Shown: piece by piece, positions 35,979 through 45,019 of the stretch
Position numbering within the stretch: the first letter of the stretch is position 1
Layout: each line of letters begins with the position of its first letter
Origin: MPNP01 sp965215545
GTDB lineage: Bacteria > Pseudomonadota > Alphaproteobacteria > Rhodobacterales > Rhodobacteraceae
Assembly (NCBI GenBank): GCA_965215545.1
Contig: OZ244066.1
Span: 124,001-188,000 of the forward strand
Direction of reading: 5' to 3'
DNA length: 64,000 nucleotides
Program-made: the position numbers and the translations under genes
Notes under the pieces: model-generated
Database searches by the model: none
The model's input: the letters and a program-made list of their open reading frames with translations, nothing else
What the model was told of the DNA's origin: nothing

Positions 35979-36600
35979 ATTTGTCACACCCCTGTGGCAA
36001 CTCGCCATCGTGGGAACATCATCCTATCTGCTCGGGTCCATGGCCTTTGGCCTGCTGGTGGCCCGGTTGATGGGACTCCCCGATCTGCGCCGTATCGGCT
36101 CGGGCAATATCGGTGCATCGAATGTCCTGCGCACCGGCAGCAAGACGGCCGCCTTCCTGACCCTGGTCCTTGACATGGGCAAGGGTGTCGTGCCGGTCCT
36201 CATCACGGCGGCCCTGGTGGGAGCAGACGATGCCATGCAATGCGCGGGGCTGATGGCGTTCCTTGGCCACCTCTACCCGGTCTGGCATGGATTCCGGGGC
36301 GGCAAGGGTGTTGCCACATTCTTTGGTGTGACGGCGGGTCTGGCCCCCCTGGCGGCAGCGATCTGTGCCCTTGCCTGGTTGATCATGGCCGCAGTGTTCC
36401 GGATCTCGTCACTGGCGGCCCTGGCGGCCTCGCTGGTGCTCCCGGGGGTGATGGTGCTGACAGGTCAATGGGTCCTGCTGGCCCTGGCACTCGTGATCAC
36501 GACCCTCATCTGGTTCCGGCATCGCAGTAACCTTGGCCGTCTGGTCCGGGGCACGGAGCCCCGCATTACAGTCCGCACACCCCCCGGTGACCCCCAATAG
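35971..36600 (+). CDS. plsY: Acyl-phosphate glycerol-3-phosphate acyltransferase
   Basis: The 209-residue polytopic membrane protein has the three PlsY motifs: SYLLGSMAFGLLVARL, RRIGSGNIGASNVLRTG and LGHLYPVWHGFRGGKGVAT. It acylates glycerol-3-phosphate at the start of phospholipid synthesis. ATG 35971 overlaps the end of pyrC', which indicates co-transcription with pyrB-pyrC'. Confidence 0.94.
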   Translation: MPEFVTPLWQLAIVGTSSYLLGSMAFGLLVARLMGLPDLRRIGSGNIGASNVLRTGSKTAAFLTLVLDMGKGVVPVLITAALVGADDAMQCAGLMAFLGHLYPVWHGFRGGKGVATFFGVTAGLAPLAAAICALAWLIMAAVFRISSLAALAASLVLPGVMVLTGQWVLLALALVITTLIWFRHRSNLGRLVRGTEPRITVRTPPGDPQ

Positions 36601-36609
36601 CTGTGGTCC

Positions 36610-37980
36610 TCAATAGCTGCAGTCCTCATAGATGCGTTCAAGCCGACGGTTCCACTCGCCCTTGAATTTGGCCAGCAGGGTCTCGGCCGGGGTCTGGTTG
36701 GAAGCCACGATGGCTTCGAGTCCGTTCAGGTAGATGCCTTCGCTGTCCGTGACAGGAACCCGAGGGTCGGCCTCGCGGGCCTTGAGGCCGGCAGCAGCGA
36801 GATCCAGGCAGGACCGGGCAAGATCCCGGAGACGATAACCATTGCACGCGCCCCGCAAGCCCTCCCTGGCGGCAGCGGTGCGCAATCCCATCCGGGTCCG
36901 GGTATCCATTCCCTTGGCCAGATCCCAGGCGGCATCGAGAACACTGCCGTCATAGAGCAGGCCCACCCAGAAGGCCGGCAAGGCACAGATGTGGTGCCAG
37001 GGGCCGCTGTCGGCGCCTCGCATCTCGATGAACCGCTTGATGCGGGCTTCGGGAAAGATCGTGGTCAGATGATCGGCCCAATCCGCTGTTGTCGGCAGTT
37101 CCCCGGGCAGGATGGGCAAGCGTCCGGCCAGGAAATCCCTGAACGACAGGCCACGGGCATCGAGGTACTGACCGTCCCGAAAGACGAAATACATGGGCAC
37201 GTCCAGGGCATAGTCCGTCCAGGCATCGAAACCGAAACCCGGCTCGAAGACAAACGGCAACATGCCAGTGCGCGCAGCATCGACATCGTGCCAGAGATGA
37301 CTGCGCCAACTCAGCACATCCTGGATCTGTCCCTCGAAGAAGGGCGAGTTGGCAAAGAGGGCCGTTGCCACGGGTTGCAGGGCCAGTGCCACCTGCAGTT
37401 TCCTGACCATGTCCGCCTCGCTGCCGAAATCCAGGTTCACCTGGACCGTGCACGTCCGGTACATCATGTCGACCCCATGACGACCGACGCTCTGCATATA
37501 CTCGGTCATCAAGCGATACCGGCCCTTGGGCATCATGGGCATCTGATCATGAGTCCAGTCCGGGGCCGCCCCAAGGCCAAGGAAACCGGCGCCAATGCGC
37601 TGGGCGATGGTCCGGACTTCAACCAGATGGGTGCTGACTTCGGCACAGGTCTCGTGCAGGGTGGTCAGGGGGGCCCCGGACAACTCGAACTGGCCGCCGG
37701 GCTCCAACGAGATATTCGCCCCATCCTTGGTGAGACCGATGAGATTGGTAGCCTCGTACACGGGTTGCCATGCAAACACTTCCTGCAGGCCTTCCAGCAT
37801 GGACCGAATGGAACAGGGGCCTGCATAGGGCAACGGGTCATGGGTCACGAGATTGAAGCCGAACTTCTCATGCTCGGTGCCGATTCGCCAGTCCTGGGGC
37901 GGCTTGCACCCGGATTCGAGATATGCCGTCAGCTGCTCACGCCTCTCGAGAACGTGACCACCCGTTTGCGGGATTGACAT
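36610..37980 (-). CDS. gshA: Glutamate-cysteine ligase, plant/alphaproteobacterial type
   Basis: The 456-residue enzyme has IGTEHEKFGF, ISLEPGGQFELSGAPL, MTEYMQSVGRHGVDMMYRTC and FIEMRGADSGP, typical of the GCS2-type ligase of plants and alphaproteobacteria. It catalyses the first step of glutathione synthesis. It converges with plsY. Confidence 0.94.
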   Translation of the reverse strand: MSIPQTGGHVLERREQLTAYLESGCKPPQDWRIGTEHEKFGFNLVTHDPLPYAGPCSIRSMLEGLQEVFAWQPVYEATNLIGLTKDGANISLEPGGQFELSGAPLTTLHETCAEVSTHLVEVRTIAQRIGAGFLGLGAAPDWTHDQMPMMPKGRYRLMTEYMQSVGRHGVDMMYRTCTVQVNLDFGSEADMVRKLQVALALQPVATALFANSPFFEGQIQDVLSWRSHLWHDVDAARTGMLPFVFEPGFGFDAWTDYALDVPMYFVFRDGQYLDARGLSFRDFLAGRLPILPGELPTTADWADHLTTIFPEARIKRFIEMRGADSGPWHHICALPAFWVGLLYDGSVLDAAWDLAKGMDTRTRMGLRTAAAREGLRGACNGYRLRDLARSCLDLAAAGLKAREADPRVPVTDSEGIYLNGLEAIVASNQTPAETLLAKFKGEWNRRLERIYEDCSY

Positions 37981-38106
37981 TCTATGCCTGCCGATTGCGC
38001 CTCATCGATGGTTCGGTCCACGCAACCGATCAGGCCGAGCCATGACCATCCGGACCTTGTGGACCCCATAGCGGCATCCACAGCCTGCAACAACAGGTCA
38101 CCCGGG

Positions 38107-38814
38107 TCAGGGTGCCAGAAAATGCACAAGGGCCAGGGCGGCAACGACAGCGGTTTCCGCCCGCAGGATCCGGTTGCCGAGAGAGAGGGGCGTGGTGAAT
38201 GCGCAGCTCTGCATCCGGGTCCGCTCATCGGTGGTGAGCCCACCTTCGGGTCCCACCAGTATCGCCTTGGGTCCAGCCCGGGCCAGGGCGTCCGGGGGAG
38301 AGGTCGGCGCGAGACACTCGTCACAGTGGAGGAGCTGGCGCTCCGTGGGCCAATTGGCCAGCAGGGTGGCCAGCGATTGGATGGGCCGGATCTCGGGGAT
38401 GGCCAACCCGCCGCATTGCTGGGCGGCGCCGATCGCAACCTGCCGCAGGCGTTCCGGGGTGATGCGGCGGGGGCGGCTGCGGGTCATGGTCACCGGACAC
38501 AGCCGGGCGATGCCGAGTTCGGTGGCTTTTTCGACAACATAATGGGTCCGCTGCCGGGTCAGGGGAGAAAACACCAGCCAGACATCCGGCAGCTCCTCCT
38601 GGATCCGTGTCCGTGACAGGGTGCGGAGTTCTGTCTGTCCGGATCCCGTCGCCTTGATTGTGGCCCGCCACTCCCCATCATGACCATTGAAGATGTGCAC
38701 CTCATCGCCGGCCCGGACCCGGAGCACCGTGTGCAGGTGGTGATGGGGACCGCCGGTGATCATCAGGGGCTGATCGGGGCCGAGAGCCACCGGACAATAA
38801 AGGCGGGACCGCAC
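38107..38814 (-). CDS. rsmE: 16S rRNA (uracil-1498-N3)-methyltransferase
   Basis: The protein carries the RsmE SPOUT fold: HHHLHTVLRVRAGDEVHIF, VVEKATELGIARLCPV, the knot ILVGPEGGLTTDE and LSLGNRILRAETAVVAALAL. It methylates U1498 of 16S rRNA. GTG 38814 begins the family-like VRSRLYC and avoids overlap with divergent ubiA; GTGs at 38844 and 38874 are alternatives. Confidence 0.9.
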   Translation of the reverse strand: MRSRLYCPVALGPDQPLMITGGPHHHLHTVLRVRAGDEVHIFNGHDGEWRATIKATGSGQTELRTLSRTRIQEELPDVWLVFSPLTRQRTHYVVEKATELGIARLCPVTMTRSRPRRITPERLRQVAIGAAQQCGGLAIPEIRPIQSLATLLANWPTERQLLHCDECLAPTSPPDALARAGPKAILVGPEGGLTTDERTRMQSCAFTTPLSLGNRILRAETAVVAALALVHFLAP

Positions 38815-38867
38815 AACCGTTCCGGGCTTGGTATCAGGTGCCACTTTGGGATATCTCCGGCCCTGCC

Positions 38868-39830
38868 ATGTCACATCATCTGCACGATCCGCCCCATGTA
38901 GTCCCGGACGCCGTTCCGGGCAACTGGGTTGACCACCGCGCCCCGCGGCACTGGCAACCGTATCTGCGCCTGTCCCGCCTCGATCGGCCGATCGGCACCT
39001 GGCTGTTGCTGCTGCCCTGCTGGTGGGGCCTGCTGCTTGCCGTCAACGCCACCGACCGGTTGACTGGCGAGGTTCTCTGGATCGCCGTGGCCTGCGCCCT
39101 CGGTGCCATCCTGATGCGCGGGGCCGGCTGCACCTGGAACGACATCACCGACCAGGATCTTGATGCCCGGGTTGCACGCACCCGCTCCCGTCCCCTGCCC
39201 TCGGGCCAGATCAGGCCTATCCATGCAGCCGGCTGGCTGGTCCTCCAGGCCCTGCTGGGCCTGGCACTCCTGCTCACCTTCAACTCCTACGCCATCATCC
39301 TCGGCATCGCCTCGCTGGCCACTGTTGCCATCTATCCCTTTGCCAAACGCTTCACCTGGTGGCCCCAGGTCTTTCTTGGCATTGCCTTCAATTGGGGTGC
39401 CCTGCTTGGCTGGGCGGCACACACCGGCTCACTGGCACCCGCTGCGGTGGCCCTCTATCTGGCTGGGATTGCCTGGACTCTCTATTACGACACGATCTAC
39501 GCCCATCAGGACCTCGAGGACGATGCACTGGTGGGGATTCGATCCACGGCACGGCTCTTCGGCGCACACAGCCGGCCCTGGCTCTGGGCCTTCCTGGCGA
39601 CATCTGTGGGCCTGTTGGGACTGGCGCTCTGGCTTGCCCTCCCCGACTCCCCCCCGCTGGCGACGAACCTGTGTTCGGCAGGCGCTTGCATCACCTTTGC
39701 TGCCCACATGATCTGGCAGATGACCCGGCTTGACATCCACGACCCCGCCTCCTGTCTTGCAACCTTCCGCAGCATGCGCACCACCGGACTGCTGCCTTGC
39801 ATCTTTCTGGTCCTGGCCCTGGCGATCTGA
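38868..39830 (+). CDS. ubiA: 4-hydroxybenzoate octaprenyltransferase
   Basis: The 320-residue membrane prenyltransferase has the first aspartate motif NDITDQDLDARVARTRSRPL, the second motif YDTIYAHQDLEDD and about eight membrane segments. It attaches the polyprenyl tail to 4-hydroxybenzoate in ubiquinone synthesis. The first 40 or so residues are hydrophilic; ATG 38868 is the best start. Confidence 0.92.
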   Translation: MSHHLHDPPHVVPDAVPGNWVDHRAPRHWQPYLRLSRLDRPIGTWLLLLPCWWGLLLAVNATDRLTGEVLWIAVACALGAILMRGAGCTWNDITDQDLDARVARTRSRPLPSGQIRPIHAAGWLVLQALLGLALLLTFNSYAIILGIASLATVAIYPFAKRFTWWPQVFLGIAFNWGALLGWAAHTGSLAPAAVALYLAGIAWTLYYDTIYAHQDLEDDALVGIRSTARLFGAHSRPWLWAFLATSVGLLGLALWLALPDSPPLATNLCSAGACITFAAHMIWQMTRLDIHDPASCLATFRSMRTTGLLPCIFLVLALAI

Positions 39831-39838
39831 GGGGTAGG

Positions 39839-40294
39839 TCAGGTCCCGGTCGTCCAGCGTGCTGCGGCAGCAGCATCAGCGGCCCGACTGGCGACCCACT
39901 GGCTGCCGGCAGGTCCGTGTTCCTTTTTCCAGAACGGGGCCCGGGTCTTGAGATAGTCCATGATGAAGTCTGCTGCCGCAAAGGCGGCCTGGCGATGGGC
40001 AGCCACGGTGGCCACAAAAACGATGGTGTCCCCGGGCCGCAGTTGGCCATGGCGGTGGATGACACGAACGGCGAGCAGGTCCCAGCGCACGGTGGCCTCG
40101 GCGGCAATTGTCGCAATGGCCGTCTCGGTCATGCCCGGATAGTGCTCGATCTCCAGCATCGTGACCGGTGCTGCAGGCGGGCTCCGGACCTGGCCCGTGA
40201 AACTCACCACCGCACCGGCGGCGGCATGCACCCCCAGAAGGGGTGCCAACGCAACAGCCGGATCGATGCTGGCGGATGTGAGGGTGACACTCAT
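39839..40294 (-). CDS. moaE: Molybdopterin synthase catalytic subunit MoaE
   Basis: The 151-residue protein has VVSFTGQVRSPP, LEIEHYPGMTE, IHRHGQLRPGDTIVFVAT and the lysine-bearing LKTRAPFWKKEH of MoaE. With MoaD it inserts sulfur into precursor Z. It follows moaD after one base, in the conserved uvrC-pgsA-moaD-moaE order. Confidence 0.94.
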   Translation of the reverse strand: MSVTLTSASIDPAVALAPLLGVHAAAGAVVSFTGQVRSPPAAPVTMLEIEHYPGMTETAIATIAAEATVRWDLLAVRVIHRHGQLRPGDTIVFVATVAAHRQAAFAAADFIMDYLKTRAPFWKKEHGPAGSQWVASRAADAAAAARWTTGT

Positions 40295-40295
40295 C

Positions 40296-40547
40296 TCAGC
40301 CCCCGGTCATCGGTGGAAAGATGGCGATCTCCGTTGCCCCGCTGATTGATGAGTCAAGATCGCAGAGCGTCTGGTCCACGGCAACTCGCAGGGTCCGGGG
40401 ATTGGCCAGGGCGCGCTGGTAGCGGTCCCCCCGGGCGGCAAGTTCAGACAGCAGCGCACCGACAGTCGTTGCCGGGGTCTCGATCTCCTCGAACGGGACC
40501 CCGATCCGTTCACGGACCCAGGCAAAATACAGGACCTTGACCGTCAT
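40296..40547 (-). CDS. moaD: Molybdopterin synthase sulfur carrier subunit MoaD
   Basis: The 83-residue ubiquitin-like protein starts TVKVLYFAWVRERIG and ends in IFPPMTGG, the Gly-Gly tail that carries the thiocarboxylate. It partners MoaE immediately downstream. ATG 40547 follows a GTG that could also serve. Confidence 0.93.
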   Translation of the reverse strand: MTVKVLYFAWVRERIGVPFEEIETPATTVGALLSELAARGDRYQRALANPRTLRVAVDQTLCDLDSSISGATEIAIFPPMTGG

Positions 40548-40556
40548 CACAGGTCG

Positions 40557-41162
40557 TCACCGGTCATCGGCTGCCTCCATGAGGAACCGGATCCCGTGCC
40601 GGAGATACTGGCTGCCGGTCCAGAGGGTCAAAAGGGCCGCCGCCCAGAGGAGAGCAAGGGAAACCAGGGTTCCGGCATCGAATCGGCCCATGACAGTCAA
40701 CCCGTCGGGTCCGATGGTCTCGGACACGGCATTGAAGCAAAACAGTCCGGCCAGGGCCGCCATCTGGACAGCAGTCTTCCATTTGGCCAAGGGAGTCACG
40801 GTCAGTTGCCGACCGGCGGGGGCGAGATACTCCCGGACCCCCGAGACCGTGAGTTCACGCAGCACAATAGCCGCAGCCGGGATGAGAAACAGCGGGCCGT
40901 AGGCATTCTCACTGGCCAGGACGAGGAGGGCGGTGATGACGAGAACCTTGTCGGCAATCGGATCGAGCATCCGGCCCAGCGCGCTCGTCTGTCCGTATTT
41001 CCGGGCCAGATAACCATCGAGGTAGTCCGTCAGCCCCCCGGTCACGAACAGGAGAAGGGCCAGGATGTTGGCGGGACCCCGCGCCAGCAGCACCACTGCC
41101 AGCACGATGCCAAGGGAGGCCAGAAAGCGATAGAGGGTCAGGGTCATGGGCAGGTTGAGCAT
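40557..41162 (-). CDS. pgsA: CDP-diacylglycerol-glycerol-3-phosphate 3-phosphatidyltransferase
   Basis: The 201-residue membrane protein carries the CDP-alcohol phosphatidyltransferase motif DGYLARKYGQTSALGRMLDP with IADK following, and about five membrane helices. It makes phosphatidylglycerophosphate. It sits nine bases downstream of uvrC. Confidence 0.94.
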   Translation of the reverse strand: MLNLPMTLTLYRFLASLGIVLAVVLLARGPANILALLLFVTGGLTDYLDGYLARKYGQTSALGRMLDPIADKVLVITALLVLASENAYGPLFLIPAAAIVLRELTVSGVREYLAPAGRQLTVTPLAKWKTAVQMAALAGLFCFNAVSETIGPDGLTVMGRFDAGTLVSLALLWAAALLTLWTGSQYLRHGIRFLMEAADDR

Positions 41163-41171
41163 CGGCCACCC

Positions 41172-43112
41172 CTAATCGTTGAGATGGGCGTGAATGGTGG
41201 TGGCCAGCCTCATCGAGACACCACGCACGGCCTGGAGATCCTCAATGGCGGCATTCTTGACCGCCTTGAAGGAGCCGAAGTGTGCCAGAAGAGCACTGCG
41301 GCGGGCCGCCCCCACCCCGGGGATCTCGACCAGGGCCGAGGCCGACATGGTCTTGCCGCGTTTGCTGCGGTGTGCACCGATCGCGAAGCGATGCGCCTCA
41401 TCACGGAGCCGCTGCATGAAATACAGCACCGGATCATCGGCAGGCAGCGTCATCGACGCACGGTCCAGCATGTGAAAGGTCTCCTTGCCATGGTTGCGGT
41501 TCGGCCCCTTGGAGATCGCCAGCAGTGGCATGTCCACAAGACCGAGTTCATTCAGCACCTCACTCGCTGCATTCAGTTGCCCACGACCGCCATCAATGAC
41601 GACCAGATCCGGCCAGGCCTCACACTGACGATCAGGATCCTCCTTGACAAGGCGACCATACCGCCGGGTCAGGACCTGGCGGACCATGGCATAGTCGTCG
41701 GCCGTTCTGGCCGCGGTCGGCCCGTCATCGGAGCGGATCGTGTACTTGCGATAGGCGGATTTCAGGTACCCCTCGCTGGTGGCCACAATGAGTCCGCCCA
41801 CCGAATGCACCCCCTGGATATGCGAGTTGTCAATGACCTCGACACGCTCGGGAATCACGCCCAGAGCAAAGGTCTCGGCCATCTGTTCCAGCAGTTGTCG
41901 TTGGCTGGTGATCTCGACCATCCGTCGGTTCAGGGCTTCCCGGGCATTGCGCAGGACCCCTTCGACCAGCATGGCCCGTTCTCCCCGCCTCGGCACCACC
42001 AGCCGGACCTTGCGCCCACGCAGATCGCTCAGCATCGTCTCGACGAGATCGGGGTTCAGCACCGGATGGGAGATCAGAACCAGGGCCGGCGGCGAGCGTC
42101 TGGCGTAGAACTGGCCCAGAAACCCTTCCATGACCTCATCGGCTTCCGCCCCGGATCCGGTTTTCGGGTAATAGGCGTGATTGCCCCAGTTCTGATGGCC
42201 CCGGATGAAGAAGACCTGCACGCAGGCCTGACCGCCCTCGGCAAAGAGACCGATGATGTCGGCATTGGTCACGGTTCTGGGATTCACGCCCTGGACGGCC
42301 TGGACCTGGGTCAAGGCGTGGATGCGGTCGCGGAATGCCGCCGCCCGTTCGTATTCCATGGCCTCAGCCGCCCGATTCATCTCGCCAGCCAGTTTCCGCT
42401 GGACAGCTGCGGTCTGGCCACTGAGAAAGTTCCGCGCGCCCTTGACCGAGGCTGCATAGTCCCGCCTGGAGATATAGCCGACACAGGGCGCGCTGCAGCG
42501 CCTGATCTGGTACTGCAGACACGGTCGGGTCCGGTTGTTGAACACGCTGTCGGGGCAATTGCGGATCATGAACACCTTCTGGAGTTGATTCAGGGTCCGG
42601 TTGACCGCTGTGGCCGAGGCAAAGGGGCCGAAGTAATCGCCCTTGCCATCCCGGCGGCCCCGATGCTTGCGAAGCCGGGGGTAGTCCTGATCCCCGGTGA
42701 TATGGATATTGGGGAAACTCTTGTCATCCCGCAAAAGAACATTGAAGCGGGGTTTGAGCTGTTTGATCAGGTTCTGCTCGAGCAGCAGGGCTTCGGTCTC
42801 GGTCCGGGTGGTCAGGAACATCATCGAGCACGTCGCGGCCACCATGCGCAGGATCCGCGAACTCAGCCCATTGGTGTTCGTGTAACTCGCAACCCGATCC
42901 CGCAGATTGCGGGCCTTGCCCACATAGAGAACCCCGCCCTGCTCATCGAGCATCCGATAGACGCCCGGGCTCCGATCAAGCAGTTTGACATAATGCCGAA
43001 TGCAGGCAACGCCCTCCAGTCCCGGGCCCGATGCGGTCTGCCTGTCGAGAGCCTCCCCTCCGTCCCCATCGGCCGTCATGGTCTCCACTGCGACCTGTCC
43101 TTCTGCCTGCAT
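41172..43112 (-). CDS. uvrC: Excinuclease ABC subunit C
   Basis: The 646-residue protein has the GIY-YIG domain (PGVYRMLDEQGGVLYVGKAR), the UVR motif region (NRAAEAMEYERAAAFRDRIH), the RNase H-like UvrC domain (ERVEVIDNSHIQGVHSVGG) and the C-terminal helix-hairpin-helix repeats. It makes the dual incisions in nucleotide excision repair. ATG 43112 or 43079; the conserved part begins near residue 38. Confidence 0.95.
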   Translation of the reverse strand: MQAEGQVAVETMTADGDGGEALDRQTASGPGLEGVACIRHYVKLLDRSPGVYRMLDEQGGVLYVGKARNLRDRVASYTNTNGLSSRILRMVAATCSMMFLTTRTETEALLLEQNLIKQLKPRFNVLLRDDKSFPNIHITGDQDYPRLRKHRGRRDGKGDYFGPFASATAVNRTLNQLQKVFMIRNCPDSVFNNRTRPCLQYQIRRCSAPCVGYISRRDYAASVKGARNFLSGQTAAVQRKLAGEMNRAAEAMEYERAAAFRDRIHALTQVQAVQGVNPRTVTNADIIGLFAEGGQACVQVFFIRGHQNWGNHAYYPKTGSGAEADEVMEGFLGQFYARRSPPALVLISHPVLNPDLVETMLSDLRGRKVRLVVPRRGERAMLVEGVLRNAREALNRRMVEITSQRQLLEQMAETFALGVIPERVEVIDNSHIQGVHSVGGLIVATSEGYLKSAYRKYTIRSDDGPTAARTADDYAMVRQVLTRRYGRLVKEDPDRQCEAWPDLVVIDGGRGQLNAASEVLNELGLVDMPLLAISKGPNRNHGKETFHMLDRASMTLPADDPVLYFMQRLRDEAHRFAIGAHRSKRGKTMSASALVEIPGVGAARRSALLAHFGSFKAVKNAAIEDLQAVRGVSMRLATTIHAHLND

Positions 43113-43688
43113 TGCGTTCTGTCCCGATCACCGTATCCATCGCCCCTCTACCACGATGGGCACTGTTCGCATACCCGCGCGCGGGCCCGAAGGGGGACAT
43201 TGTGACCCATCCGGATATCATCAGGGTGCAGGCATGCTCTGGTGTTCTGCCGATGACTGCAACCATGCGGACTGCTGCCATTGTCCTGTCGAGACTACGG
43301 ACACTCCGGCATTGAGGGGTCCCGACCGAGGAAGGCGGCCAGTGACCGCAAGACACCGGGCGGAGCCGACTGGAAGATCAACAGTCGGGATGTCCCGTGG
43401 CTCCACAATCTTCTCGTGAACCGATATGCCCATGTCGTGGCTGGCGGTGATGATATCGTCAGGATTCCGGATGCATGATGGGGACTGGCAGGGCCCGGGT
43501 TCGCCGGCGATCTCGACCTTTGACCCGATGCAGGATTTGATTGGCGATTTTGGCATGATGTAGGATGATGGCCGGCATCACAAAACCCGGATATCGATTG
43601 GCGGTGTCAGGGGCACAAGTGGGGAGTCTGGCACCCTTGACTGGAAGTCCCCGCGATTCGGATCGACATGGGCACCAGGGAGGATGAG
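43113..43688. other. Long intergenic region without a recognised gene
   Basis: The 576 bases between divergent uvrC and the hydrolase gene hold several short open frames, none with recognisable motifs, and no terminator-like hairpin with a T run. It may contain promoters for both flanking genes or gene remains. Confidence 0.45.
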
Positions 43689-44912
43689 ATGACGACGGAA
43701 CGATTTGTCTTTGCAGGGCATGCCGGGCACAATCTGTCGGCAAGGCTGGACCGGCCGGACATTCCGCCCCGGACGACAGCCCTGTTTGCTCACTGCTTCA
43801 CCTGCTCGAAGGATATCCCGGCGGCACGGCGGATTGCCGAGACACTCGCGAGTTTGGGTATTGCCGTCCTGCGCTTTGACTTTTCGGGACTGGGTCATTC
43901 GGAAGGTGAGTTCGAGAACACGAATTTCACCTCGAATGTTGAGGACCTTGAGCATGCCGCGCGGCATCTCGAGAGCGTGGGGCTGGCACCCTCGATCATC
44001 ATCGGTCATTCACTTGGCGGCGCGGCAGTCCTGAAAGCCGCTGGCAATATCGAGTCAATCAAGGCGGTGGTGACGATCGGTGCCCCGGCTGATCCGGCCC
44101 ATGTGGCCCATCACTTTGGCAAGAATCTCGACAGGATCCGCACCGAGGGTGAAGCGGAGGTGAATCTCGGCGGGCGGTACTTCACGATCAGGAAGCAGTT
44201 TGTTGACGACATCGACAGCGCGTCGCTCAAACCGGCCATCGCGAATCTGCGGCGGGCCCTGCTGATCCTGCATGCCCCGCTCGACAGGACGGTGGGAATC
44301 GAGAATGCGGCCGAGATCTTTGCCGCCGCCCGCCACCCGAAATCCTTCGTCACCCTCGACAAGGCTGACCACCTGATCACACGCCATGAAGATGCCGAGT
44401 ATGCCGCCTCGGTGATTGCCGCCTGGGTCTCGCGCTATCTTCCAGCCGAGAGGCAACGGGATCTTGGCAAGATCCCCGATGGCACAGTCCGGACCAGCGA
44501 GGATGATGCGGCCGGGTTCCGGCAACTGATTTCCGTGGGTGGCAGGTTCCAGATGTTTGCCGATGAAAGCAAGCGGCACAAGGGGACGGATACCGGCCCC
44601 AATCCCTACCAGTTCCTGTCAGCCGGCCTTGGTGCCTGTACAGCCATGACCATCCGCATGTATGCACGGCACAAGGACTGGCCGCTTGATCATGTCGAGG
44701 TTGATGTGTCCTTCGAGCGGGTCTACGCTGACGATTGCACGGCGTGTGATGGATCCTCCGTCAGGATCGACACCTTTACACGCCTTGTCCGGCTCCGGGG
44801 CGACCTCACGCAGCCCCAACGGGAACGCCTGCTGGCCATTGCCGACAAGTGTCCCGTCCACAAAACCCTGAGCAACAGCACTCGAGTCGAGACCACCCTT
44901 GTCACCGAGTGA
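43689..44912 (+). CDS. Fused alpha/beta hydrolase-OsmC protein
   Basis: The 407-residue protein joins two domains. Residues 1-260 form an alpha/beta hydrolase with the nucleophile elbow IIGHSLGG and the acid/His pair near HAPLDRTV and KADHLI. Residues 275-407 form an OsmC/Ohr-like domain with the cysteines in SAGLGACTAMTIRMYA and ADKCPVHKTL, which would reduce organic peroxides. The fusion is a known family. ATG 43689 has the ribosome site AGGGAGG. Confidence 0.88.
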   Translation: MTTERFVFAGHAGHNLSARLDRPDIPPRTTALFAHCFTCSKDIPAARRIAETLASLGIAVLRFDFSGLGHSEGEFENTNFTSNVEDLEHAARHLESVGLAPSIIIGHSLGGAAVLKAAGNIESIKAVVTIGAPADPAHVAHHFGKNLDRIRTEGEAEVNLGGRYFTIRKQFVDDIDSASLKPAIANLRRALLILHAPLDRTVGIENAAEIFAAARHPKSFVTLDKADHLITRHEDAEYAASVIAAWVSRYLPAERQRDLGKIPDGTVRTSEDDAAGFRQLISVGGRFQMFADESKRHKGTDTGPNPYQFLSAGLGACTAMTIRMYARHKDWPLDHVEVDVSFERVYADDCTACDGSSVRIDTFTRLVRLRGDLTQPQRERLLAIADKCPVHKTLSNSTRVETTLVTE

Positions 44913-45019
44913 GGCTGCACCGTGTCCGACACCCCGGTGAGGAGCGTGGCACCGACACCCGTCCTCCGTCCGGGAGGATCCAGACGGCAGCCAGATGAAC
45001 AACTGGGCAGGGTCCGGCG

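Noticed and set aside
40596..43205. 869-codon open frame on the plus strand
   Set aside because: It lies antisense to pgsA and uvrC, both certain genes. The frame is open only because of high GC and codon structure; its translation has no motifs.
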